This document shows, in pieces, positions 32,831 to 43,472 of a DNA stretch of 64,000 nt. Each line of letters starts with the position of its first letter. The first letter of the stretch is position 1. Position numbers and translations under genes: made by a program. The notes under the pieces are model-generated. The model had not been told where the DNA came from and did not search any database. It saw only the letters and a program-made list of their open reading frames with translations. This DNA is from Chimonanthus salicifolius (Eukaryota > Streptophyta > Magnoliopsida > Laurales > Calycanthaceae), in the NCBI GenBank assembly GCA_013350335.1, contig CM023540.1, positions 62,493,195 to 62,557,194 of the forward strand, in the 5' to 3' direction.

Positions 32831-33956
32831 GATGTGTTTATAGACTTAGATATGATTGTAAATCAAAATGAACATGGGATTGATTTATTGTCATGTTATA
32901 AGGTAACGGGACCTTACAAGGGGTGCACGATCGTGAGCGGTTGCCGGATTAAAAAACAAGGTCACTTTAGTTGTCATTGGTAGGATTCTACCTCTTTGAA
33001 ACCATGGGTTATGTAATATGATTTAATCTCTTATTTTGATGGTCTATGTTGTAAAAATAATATGTTTCAAATATGAGGTTTTAATGCTATGATTATTCTA
33101 TTACATAGCATGTGGACATATACATCTCATGCATGGCATGGGAGGGAAGTTTGTAACCGGAGGCCACGCTCCGTCGGGGCGTCCGTAAGGCATTTCGTGG
33201 GAAGACCTTGATGCACTTTATCCATCAAGAAGAATCCAGAGAACACACTCCGTCGGGGCGTCCGTAAGGCAATTGTGGGGATACCTTGATGAGGAGAATT
33301 CCATCAAGAGGTTACACGTGTTTGTGATGAGTGGGACTCATTGCATACAACACCATGGCATGGCATTGTTTCACATGGTTTTTGGTATTATGTTATTTAT
33401 ATGTTTTATATACTAACCATGTGTTAACCCTATTTGGAATACCTACTGGGCGCGTTGTCCAACACCCTATTTCTACCCTAGTGGATGACACAGGAAATGA
33501 AGGGAACGGTGAGCGTGATCGGAGCCAAGTATAGGAGCTTGGATGTGTTTAATTCATATTTTGATTAAGTTACTCACGGACTTGTAATTCGGGTAGCTAG
33601 CATTTGGGTATGTAATAGTTTAGATATTTTGCTATGGTTTGAATAATTTATTTCGGATATTTAAGTTAAGATAATTATGACAAGACTTGAACTACTTTTC
33701 TATCTAAAAGGGAATAGAATTAAGTTCTATTATAATCCGCAGTTATGTTTTATTCGGCATGTATATGTTATTGCGTGTGAACCGTATTCATGGACTTAAT
33801 CCACGCACACGTATGGTTGGCCAGTTAAGGGTCGGGCTTTAAAAGCTCAGACTTAGCTCATGTCGTGAAGTCCCGTTGTCGCTCACTCTTCTATTTTTTT
33901 TTTAAAAAAATAGAATCTGATTTCCACTGCGCGAGTGAAAAAGGGCGGGCCGTTAC

Positions 33957-35430
33957 CGAGACCCCACAAATTCTCCTCTGAGAACAGTCGATCAAAACCT
34001 CAAAAACTGACAGCCAATCCATGCCAAGGATGATGTCAAAGTCTGCCAATTCTAACACAAGAAAATCATAGGACAACTCTGCACCGCTAATTCTTAAAAC
34101 ACAAGATTTACACCTTTGGTTTGCCAAAGCTTTCTTACCCAAGGGTGATACTACCATTAGCGAGTTAGCTACTTCCACCGGTTTCAAACCCAATCTATCA
34201 CAACAAGCTCTAGAAATAAAGTAATGCGAAGCACCGGTATCAAAAGGGACTTGAGCCAAAAGACTGAAAAGATTAAGGGTACCTTGCATCACCGTATTCT
34301 CCATCAGCTCTTCCTTCTGAGTCCCAATCGTGTAGACTCTCCCCTGAGTGGTTTGAGGATGTCCCTGTCCTCTCCCCTGATTGTTCCATGGTGGTCCGTT
34401 CCTAGGTTCCACCGAGCCTCTAGAGGTTTACTGAGAACCTCGACCAACAGATGGTTGCGCCACCGAACAAGAAGCTCCTGCGCCTTGTGAAGGTGCAGCT
34501 CTATCGAGATAGGGGAAATCCCTAAACAGGTGCCCGATTTACTTGCAATGGTAGCACGCCTTCTCTCCTCTTGATGGGCAGAACTTGGAAGTATGCCCAG
34601 GCTGGTTGCAGGTATAGCACACAAGTTGTCGGGTGTCTGGCCAACTCGACTGTCCTGTGCTAGGCTAGCTTTTCTTGAAGAAAGGCCTTTTCTAGTTGAG
34701 CTTGGCCTTCTTGTTGGAGGAAGGTTTCTGGAAGTTGTCGGTGCTCCTGTTGATGGAGTCCACTGCTTCCACCTTCGAACCCGATCAATGATCTCCTCCA
34801 AAGTGTCGAAAGTTAAGCCGGCCACTTGCCGCTGCAGAAACGGTCGGAGTCCATTCTCAAAATGCTGGACCTTCTCCTCTTCGTTCGCCGCTATCCAAGG
34901 TACGAATTGCATCAAATTGATGAATTGCATGGTATACTGTGCCACTGAGTCGGAACCCTACTGGATGTTGAGGAACTCTCTTTTCCTCGCTTCCTGGACA
35001 GTCTTTGGAAAGTAACGGGCCAGAAAGGCAACTGAGAACTCTTCCCACGTCATCGGTTCGTGGTTACGAACCAAATTCTTCGCTTCCCACCACTCTAAGC
35101 GTTTCCTTCCAACTAATACGCTGCCAAAGTTACTCTTAGGTCGTCTGCAATGGCTAAGGTGTTCAAGATCCGGCTAAATTGGGTTAGCCAGTTCCTCGCT
35201 GCACTAGGGTCCTCTGTCCTAGAAAAACTTGTCGGGTTCAGTCGCTTGAACTCTTTTAGAGCCGAGGTGGCTCTCTCCTCTGGCGTTAGGATAGGAGGGC
35301 GTCGCATATTTTCAGCTATCTGCTGAAATGCTTCCATTGCTGCGTGAATGGCCTCATTGGGTAAATCGCTGGGTGGAAGACTAGTCCTCCTCCCGCGACA
35401 GTTGTTTCCGTTAGCGTTAGGTCCTGACAT
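33957..35430 (-). pseudogene. Ty3 gag-protease remnant (lineage distinct from A and B)
   Basis: Minus-strand reading starts at 35430 (MSGPNANGNNCRGRRTSLPP). It passes a retrotransposon Gag segment (SDPSAARNWLTQFS-like; later YTMQFINLMQFVPWIAANEE near 34900), one zinc knuckle CYTCNQPGHTSKFC near 34610 (C-X2-C-X4-H-X4-C), a second damaged knuckle with an in-frame stop and no final Cys, then protease with PFDTGASHYF near 34230. Frame changes near 35110 and 34950, among others, break it. It stops at the LTR junction 33957, so RT, RNase H and integrase are gone. Gag would form the particle and the aspartic protease would cut the polyprotein; neither can be made intact here. Confidence 0.85.
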
Positions 35431-35590
35431 CTGTTATTTACACTTGCAAATATCACTTAACCATTTAAGAAACTTATTTAAGGCAAATCACACAAGTTGC
35501 ACAATTCATTAGGAATCATTCAAATTGCATTACAATTACAAGGGTTAGTAGGGTTTGAAAACCCTTCTTTGTTTCATTAATCTAAACACT
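35431..35590 (-). other. Leader upstream of the gag remnant
   Basis: AT-rich DNA between the gag start and the LTR fragment. No PBS is visible here, so the PBS and LTR end appear deleted. Confidence 0.4.
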
Positions 35591-35634
35591 TATAGATTAA
35601 TCATTTAACATCAATAACCACTTAAGTCCACAAT

Positions 35635-36665
35635 AACATTCCCATGGGGTTCGGCCATACACCATGGCTGAACCCATGGTCCATCAATTTCACCTATTTA
35701 CAACATTGCCATTACTCCATCTATGGCTAAACATTTTATTCATTAAATCATGCCTAAGTCCATAATCTGATCCATAAACCTAGTTTCAAAAATGATCCAT
35801 CAAATCATGATATAATACCATATGACCCATTAAAGTGGTTCATGGGGTTTGGCCATACACCATGGCCGAACCCATGGTCCTTCCATTTTCCACCATTTTT
35901 CCATCTTAGCCATCCTTCTTTCTATGGTTAAATACTCCTCTTTTTTATACATATCTAGGTCCATAACTGATCCATAATCATGGATCGACAAATGATTTAT
36001 TTAATCATAACATAAAACCCTAACAAATGCTTCAATTCCTTAGCTTGATTATCCATCCATATAAACATGTATATATCCATACATAACCCCTTAAAAAAAT
36101 GTGGTTCATGGGGTTCGGCCATACACCATGGCTGAACCCATGATGTCTTATCTCCATCTTCTCCATGAACTCAATTACAATATTTAAGTCTAAGAACCAA
36201 GGTCCCTCCATGGGGTTTAACCATACATTTAGGTTCATCTTTTTGAAACATCATTTACCATGTTTAAAATCAATTAAACTTAACATCATCCTCCCATTAT
36301 TTCCATGATCTAAATACATAACATAATTCAATAATTCTCTATGGGGTTCGGCCATGGTGTACATAACATAATTCAATAATTCTCTATGGGGTTCGGCCAT
36401 ACACCATGGCCGAACCCTAAGGTCCTTGGTTCTCCATCCTTTACCTTATTTTAAGGCCATTTACATTGTTAATGTTTTTCCACCAATCTCATCCTTAAAA
36501 ACCTTTAACATCAATAATAACCTTCCATTTTAAAAATCATAAATCCAAGATTGGTCTTTTGATGGGGTTCAGCCATATATCATGGCCGAACCTCATCCAA
36601 CCCCTTTTTGGTCTTTGATGGTTCTTGTGTATACCATTTAGGGTTTGGCCTTGCAAGGGCCAAAC
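35635..36665 (-). repeat. TTCGGCCAT hairpin array, about six copies
   Basis: Copies lie near 35640, 35843, 36108, 36385, 36560 and 36640. Here the minus-sense LTR shows the loop as ACACC. A local duplication at 36316-36400 carries an inverted loop. Confidence 0.88.
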
Positions 36666-37144
36666 CATGATCCTTGATCATCTTTTTCTTACTTATGAAA
36701 TCTTAACGAGTACTTACCGATTCCGCGACTCCTCCGGTTTCTTTCACTCCTTCTTACTCTTCCAATCTTCCTCTCCCTTAGCCTTTTCTTCCTCCTTGAT
36801 CCTTAGCCGAAGTTGATCTTGATGAAGTCCCTTGAAGTGGTTCGGCCAAGAGATATATGTTTGAGAGAGATAGAGTAGCTTGGGATAGAAAGATACTCCA
36901 AGTCCTTGTCTTGAGAGTGACCGACCTTGTGTGAGAGGGAGAGAACCTTGAGATGAAGCTCTAAGTCTTGAGGAGTGGTCAGCCAAGAAAGTGTTTGAAG
37001 GAGAGAAAACAGCCAAGAGGGAGAGGGAGGGAGTGAGATGAAACTCCACTCTTTTCTTGGTTAATGAAATTCAGCCCAAGCTTAGTGTCCTTTGGTGACA
37101 CCCCTCGTAACTCCCAAACTCCTTTACTTCCCTCTTTAGTGCTC

Positions 37145-37715
37145 CACTTGGGGGTTTCATCCATGAGATGAAACTCCCAAGGCTCCAACGGTGTTCTTTT
37201 GCTTGAATTGGGTCACCACTCCAAAACCCTCCTCCTCCCATTTAATTCCCATATGGGGGTTTCATCCATGGGGTGAAACTCCCATGTGCCGAACGGTGTG
37301 CCTTCACTTGGCTTGTGTAACCGTCCACCTCCCATTGGTGTTCCATCTTGGGGGTTTCATCCATAAGATGAAACTCCAAGGCCCCCCCAATGGTGCTGCC
37401 TTGTTTGAATGGTGTAACCTCCACCAACCTTTCTCCTCCCATTAATGGTTCATTTGGAGGTTTCATGCATGAGATGAAACACTCCCACCATTGACCCTTG
37501 GGTTTCCATCTTGAGATGGAAACCCTCCATGTTTCCAACGTGTGCCATGGTTGAATTGTGTAACCCCCAAAACCCTTTCATCTTCCCATGAGATGAAACT
37601 CCCATGTTACCAATGTGTATCCTTGAATTGATATTTGAAACAACAAAACTCCTCACCTCTCCATGAATGATCCAATTGGGGGTTTCATCCATGAGATGAC
37701 ACTCCCATGCATCCA
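37145..37715 (-). repeat. Array of GTTTCATC...GATGAAAC hairpins, ~100-bp spacing
   Basis: Seven copies of GTTTCATC-CATGA-GATGAAAC or variants (GGTTTCCATC...GATGGAAACC) begin near 37152, 37256, 37351, 37456, 37500, 37577 and 37680. The spacer pattern CTCCCATG...CCAACGGTGT recurs too, so the whole is a degenerate tandem repeat in the U3-like part of the LTR. Single copies occur at 52128-52150 and 61955-61975. Confidence 0.85.
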
Positions 37716-38191
37716 ACGTGTAACCATTAGGTTTGACCTCATAAGATGTAACTCTCCATTTTATGACCTAACTTATCTAAGATCATGGTCCCATTAACTT
37801 CCCATCCAACTCATTTAACTCAACTCATCCAATTAACTTAGCTCACCTCTTTAAATCAACTCATTTAATTCACTTGAATCAACTTAATTATTTGATTCCA
37901 TTTCCAACTTAAATCAGCCCCAACCTAATTAAGCTTGGACTCACTTGGTGGTCAACCAAGTCAACCACGACCCATTGGGTCCCATTTGAGCATTTTGACC
38001 CAAATAACAACCTTGACCCAATTAAATGTACCTTTACCCATTTACTTTAAATTGAACCTTATACCATAACCATTGGGTCTTAATTGGGCCATTGACCCAA
38101 CACCTTACCCATCTAAGGTTCATATCCGTTAATTCACAATTAAAATGGCAAACGGCGTAAATATTGATAACCTAAAAATCCGGGTGTTACA

Positions 38192-41100
38192 ATTCTCCCC
38201 CATTTTGTCATTCAATTGACAAGGATTAGTATCGAGATCTAAGCACTCCCCCATGCATTTTACATTTAGTGCTTCCTGAAGTTTTTCTTCCCACTCAAGA
38301 AATTCTTCCCTACAGTCTAATGCATACCTTATGCATTACTGTTTTTCTCCTTCCTTCCCTTGAAATTCAATGTTGTCTTAAAGATGTTCTTTCATTAAGA
38401 TTAAGCTAACTTTCTTAGCTTCATTTGAATCTTCTTCCCAATTTCTGTCCAGCTTCACATAAACTTAGCTACTTCTAAGTTTGTCTTTCATTAAGCTTTC
38501 CTTCAAGCTTGTGACAATTTTCCTCCTCACACTATCATGATCCGTAGCTAATCAGCACACATATTTTGCGCTCCCCCATTCTCCAAGGATGTGTGTATTG
38601 AGATCCTAATCTCTCTAACATGCCAATACAAAACCAACTCATCCAAGCTTGCATGTTAGTCTATTTGGCAAAGCCATGTTCAACATAAAGGATAGAAGAC
38701 AATCAAACATATCAATACACATAGTAAACCATAGTACACCCCAACATTAATGCACAGAAGAGAGTTTACGCAATGGGTGCTTTATGTTTGCACATCCAGA
38801 CTATCAGATTTTCAACAATTGAAATTTAAAGTTTTTCAACATCATGAGGGGATGAAGGAGGAGCCGAGGTAGAAGGCTGAGGATCTGAGTAGACAGAAGA
38901 CTAATTAAAGTGAGAGAAGTAATGGCAGCTACGAGTTGATTTAAGAGACGACCATGCTCATCTTGTCTGTTTGCAATGTCTGCAAGCAGTTTACTTTGAT
39001 GACTGAGCTAATCCTCTATAAGTTTCAATCTGGATGATTGTGTTGTATCTGCCTCTTTTTCCTCTTATTCTTTCTCTTCTTCTTCTTCTTCTTCAGGTTC
39101 TTCGAACACACGATTGTCAGAAGAGGAAGGATTATGTTCCCAAATAAGGAGTCAGCTAAACTTCTAGTGAGGCTTTTTTCGAAAAATGGCCTCGTCAATG
39201 GGTCTGGTGGATCTTGGAACTTTCCCCTTTTCTTGGCATGATTTTGAGCCAGTTTGGACATAAGATAGTAGAAGGGAGGGTATCCTTTCCTTGACGATTT
39301 CCAGTACTCAAAGATAGAATGGTACATCTAAGTAGACAGATAAAATTTCTTTTTACGAGCAACTCTGTCTAGGAGTATAATCATGGGAGGATTTAAATCA
39401 GCCAAGTTCTCATGTCTAGGATATAGATTAGAGCAGAAAAGAAGGTGAAGAACTTTGTATTGTGGTAATAAATATACACTTCTGATCCATATATTTTTCT
39501 TCCACTCCACTTCTTTGCCACACAACCTTTTGGCAAATTTCTTTCGCTCTGTCACTTCTATCTTTGGAGGAATGATGGGTAGAGCATTTGGTCCAAGAGC
39601 AATCCAATAAGTTCAGAGACAAAATGAGGAGAGACTCATACTGATTCTCCATTCTTTAATAGATTTTGAAGTAGTTTGTTTTTGAATCATCCCTGATTGA
39701 GCAGTACATTCTCATGGCCAAGGAAGTATACATTTTTCCACCCCAATGTACCAAATTTGACCAGCCCATGTCATGTAGTAATTGCATAGCCCGAAATTTA
39801 CGCAGATCAGCAACACAACTAGTTCGTTCTATGTTAAAGTCTTTAAAGCATCTATGACGAACTAAGGGTTGAAGGTAGGGACCAGTTCCTTTTTCATCTG
39901 AGGATTCTCCTTCCTCATCACTCGTCCCAGAAGCCTTAACTTCTTCTCCCATTCCTAACTCGGTGCTTATTTCTTCCTCATCCATACCTCTTTCTTCTCT
40001 CACTTCTTCCTGATTTTTTTGGTCTTTGGTGGTTGGTTCTTATACCCTTTCAGGTGGGTTTTGAGGATGGGTTTGCCCCTAAAGACTTGGATCTGACACA
40101 AGGTAGTTTAGCTAGAGGGGTATTCTTAGAATCTGAATCCCTAAATCTTATAGAACATGGCTAGGTCTCGAGGGCAACAGTCGTTTTATACCCAAGCAGG
40201 TTTTGGTCTCTTGGAAGGGGAGGAGAGCTAGCCTCATCTTGTCCTCCACATAGGAGTTTGGAATCTCTAGGCACTTTCATTTTTGGCATGTTTCTTGAGT
40301 AAAGCCGAAACAAGAAAATGAGAGGGAAAGTTTTTGAGATTACCGGAACACAAGAAATCTGAGTATACGCTATACTTTGGTTTTTCTGAGAGAAGATGAG
40401 CAAAAGCCCTATGCTTTACATCATGAAAATGCTCTGAGAGGCTTACCGACTGTCTAGGCACGGGAGGACGGGGAAACTTCGCCAGAGTGTTAGCGGGAGG
40501 GAGAGAGATGAATTCGAATGGATGTTCATTTCACAGACAATATCGTTTTAACTTAAGCTTTTTCGTCCAACCGACATGTCGGTTCCATCGACAAGTTGAC
40601 TTCTTCTACATTTCCCCCTTTTTTCAACAATGCTTGATTTAGCACAGTATCATATGTTTGTCACACCGATTTGTCGACGGTACTAATTGCAGAGCAATCA
40701 TCCTTGATGTGTGTAAGTTAATGAGTCCTATTCTAAGCACGCATACATACATATATTCCATACATAGTTATACAAACATAACTCCCAATTTATTAAACGT
40801 AAGCATAATCACAAATATCATTCCAACATAACATGCTTCAAAATATGAATGGAGTATGGCTTTCCAAGTAGAATATGTACTATAGCCAGGAAGAGTACAT
40901 TCTAGACTTGTAGTAAGCCAATCTTTCTCTTCTCATGTCATAGCATTTTATGCTATGTGAACTCACTTGATCTCTTGTGAGTTTCCTTTGTAATGGTCTA
41001 AGATATTTAATGAATTGTTGAGTCTAAAAATCTTACATTTTTACCCTTTAATTATGATTAAGTTTAGCCTTGATTTGTATATAAAGATACATTTAATGGT

Positions 41101-41306
41101 TTTTCAAGTTTTGTAGATACAAAGATGGAAAACAGGATTCATGCATAAACAATGGATAATTGCTGAAGAGAGCTTAAAATGGAAATTCTAGAATTTTATA
41201 AATTAGTCATGCCACTTTAGGGTTTTTAACATAAATTCGATAATCTGGATCCATTTATGATAGTCTAGATTTATTCAATATTTAGAATTATAGTGTTTGT
41301 ATTATT
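38192..41306 (-). mobile_element. SIRE-like 3' interior, copy 3
   Basis: It starts ATTCTCCCCCATTTTGTCAT, collinear with 15285 and 20320 in the other two copies. It includes the env-like pseudogene (39025-40500). 40700-41306 shows AT-rich DNA with nothing I recognise. It is cut on the left by the LTR end at 38191 and on the right by the assembly gap. Confidence 0.6.
39025..40500 (-). pseudogene. SIRE-type env-like ORF, decayed
   Basis: Successive minus-strand frames (about 40500-40267, 40403-40161, 40003-39656, 39652-39428, 39555-39328, 39327-39025) read as one degraded protein of some 450-480 residues. Recognisable segments are LLHDMGWSNLVHWGGKMYTS (near 39780) and VLHLLFCSNLYPRHENLADL (near 39450), then a DPPDPLTRPF segment. 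These resemble the putative plant transposon protein domain found in the extra ORF between pol and the 3' LTR of SIRE/Maximus elements. Its location beside the 3' end of a Copia interior fits. Several frameshifts and stops make it non-functional. The role of this ORF in living elements is not settled, and I see no clear signal peptide or membrane segment. Confidence 0.6.
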
Positions 41307-41406
41307 NNNNNNNNNNNNNNNNNNNNNNNNNNNNNNNNNNNNNNNNNNNNNNNNNNNNNNNNNNNNNNNNNNNNNNNNNNNNNNNNNNNNNNNNNNNNNN
41401 NNNNNN
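41307..41406. other. Assembly gap, 100 N
   Basis: Exactly 100 N, so probably a scaffold placeholder of unknown true size. It hides the left end of the LTR at 41407-44462 and the junction with SIRE interior. Confidence 0.99.
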
Positions 41407-41655
41407 TAGACCAACTGCGGAAAATAATATGAATAGATAGCAAGTAACAGTCTCAATTGATAATTTAAGATAAAACAACCATCCATAGTTAATAGCCTAA
41501 TCAAACCATAGCAAAGTATTAACTTATTACATGTCCATCAATTATAACTCAAAGGTCAATAAATAAAAGTCCTGTTCATCAATCAAGCGCTTAGGCTTGG
41601 CTCCCCTCCCGGTCATCGACCTTTTCTTTCCCTTTCCTTGTACCTGCATTATCCT

Positions 41656-41796
41656 CTAAGGATAGAATTAGGGCATTAGATCAACGCGTCCAGTAGGTTC
41701 CCGAATCAAGGCTACCACATGGTTAGCATATAAAACATGCATATATATCCATCAAAAACAATAAAACCATGCTATGTATGTATGCAATTGTAATGA

Positions 41797-41828
<32 letters not shown>

Positions 41829-43472
41829 ATCACACATACATAATCATCACTTGACGAGACTCTCACCGTCAAGGTAGATCACAATACACTTCCATCTGGA
41901 TCTCACATGATAAGGTAATCCACAGTAATCCTTGTTACCTGCGGAAAGACTCTTCATCATTGAGTTGTTTCATATCACATATTAGTCCTCCTGGCAGGAC
42001 GCTCATCGCCTAAAGAGACCAATGTGACTATGATCATCATGTTACTCCTCCTAGCGGGACTCTCATCGCCTAAGGAGGATGGTAACTCATAATTGCAACA
42101 CAGCATATCCTCAGTCATCATCCCATGTCCATGCATGAGATGCCAATGCTTTGTATGTCAGTTGTAAATGCATAATTCATCATTCAAAATATGGTAAGTA
42201 ATAGTATGTCAATATCTCATAAAACCCTTCATGAAAACAGGTGTAAATGTCGGTTACAAGTAGGTAGGAAACCTACTGAAGATTCACTTCAGTAATTGAT
42301 CTTTCTTTAGCGTCACCCGGTCACGACTCGCACGTCGTCAACTTCCGGTACCTTATCCATATAACAATCAGTAAATCATAACATCATTTACTTATTCATT
42401 CACATCTAAGACCCATCCACATCATGTGGGGTTCGGCCATGCCCATGGCCGAACATCATCAACTTAGAATTTGTCATTTTATGGGGTTCGGCCCTATACT
42501 TGGCCGAACCTTGTATTCCCACTTTTTCATCATCAAATGTTCTCCATTAAAATACTTCAAACCCTTTATGAAATCATGGAAACAATGTCAAACACAACGC
42601 ATATACTTAGTCCATTTTTCCCAAAAACAGCCCATGGGGTTCGGCCATGCACATGGCCAAATCCAATGGTTCTCTTGATTTATTTTGTCCATCATCTACC
42701 CATGATTTGAATCAATAACTTAACCCTAACATTGATATGATTCAGCCCTATATCAGCCAGCCAAAAACAGTAACCATATCCTCATTTAATTCCCATAAAA
42801 TATCATACTCTTACATGGTTTTTATCACACAAAATCATCTAATATTTTCATGGGGTTCGGCCATCCAAAGTGGCCGAACCCTATCTCATGTTTTGGTCCT
42901 CTTTAGCATGTTTTAAGTGTCACTTACACATATAAAAATCAGTACAATGTTACCATGATTTTACCCTTCAAAACCATCCAAATAAGTTCATCAACTTGTC
43001 CAAATGACCATAATACTTCATGGGATTTGGCCATCCAAGATGGCCGATCCCAATGGTCCATTTCATCAATTTTAATCCACTGTTTAGACCCATACTAACT
43101 TCAGTCCTTATGTCATTCAAGTCCATGTTTTTAACCCTCTTTAAAACATGCATTTGAATCTTAAAAAAACATCAAAGACAGTCCACAAAAACTTCATGGT
43201 TTCCATGTTTCAAAAACATCAAAACCACTAATCATTTACATGGGGTTCGGCCCTCCATGGTGACCGAACCCAATGGTCATTTTTACCATTTTAAAACCTC
43301 CATTATTCAAGGTTAAAAACCTTGGTGCATTCGGCCATAACCATGGCCCAATACACACCCTTTTCTTACAACTTATTTGGCTTGAACACTTAAGAAATCG
43401 TACCAAATTTCCTTTGCCTAGGATCCTTGCCTTCTTCCCTTTTATTTCTTCCTTTCTTCCTTAATTCTTTAC
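41656..43472 (-). other. Predicted intron inside the LTR
   Basis: On the minus strand the donor candidate is ACCA|GTAAAGAATT (start 43472). The acceptor is GATCTAATGCCCTAATTC, then TATCCTTAG| (end 41656), with CTAAT as branch match. The GGAGGAGTCG exon block is not preserved here. Confidence 0.4.
42424..43345 (-). repeat. TTCGGCCAT hairpin array
   Basis: Copies lie near 42428, 42484, 42638, 42853, 43020, 43240 and 43328. The first has a short loop (GGTTCGGCCATGCC, then CATGGCCGAAC). Arms vary but are usually matched. Confidence 0.85.

Larger units (their letters stand above)
28772..33956 (+). mobile_element. Tekay-like LTR with a large internal duplication
   Basis: It starts TGTAACACCCCGAATTTTC and ends GGGCGGGCCGTTAC at 33956, where the final A is replaced at the junction with the gag-protease remnant. 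About 29560-31786 and 31798-33956 are collinear (hairpins, ACGATCGTGAGCGGTT, CCGTCGGGGCG repeat, branch/acceptor block, R-like end), so the downstream half occurs twice. The first copy breaks off after CTTAGCTCGCGT at about 31786. The left flank (GGTTT) has no matching right flank. An AATAAA at 31474-31479 lies after the first acceptor block. Confidence 0.85.
35591..38191 (-). mobile_element. Tekay-like LTR fragment (5' part in minus sense)
   Basis: The right end is CCGGGTGTTACA at 38191. Leftward come GACCCATTGGGTC palindromes, GTTTCATC hairpins, a CT/GA-rich tract, GGAGGAGTCGCGGAATCG|GTAAGTA (donor at 36717) and hairpins to 35640. It then ends within the intron-like region: the acceptor block, R/U5 end and PBS are missing. 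It could be the damaged 5' LTR of the adjoining gag remnant. The left edge (about 35590) is set by loss of similarity to 59480-59560. Confidence 0.8.

Noticed and set aside
37191..37716. Open frames of 84-98 codons
   Set aside because: They follow the GTTTCATC hairpin repeat and are open in several frames by repetition.
41271..41504. Minus-strand frame across the N gap
   Set aside because: The frame runs through 100 unknown bases, so it has no support.
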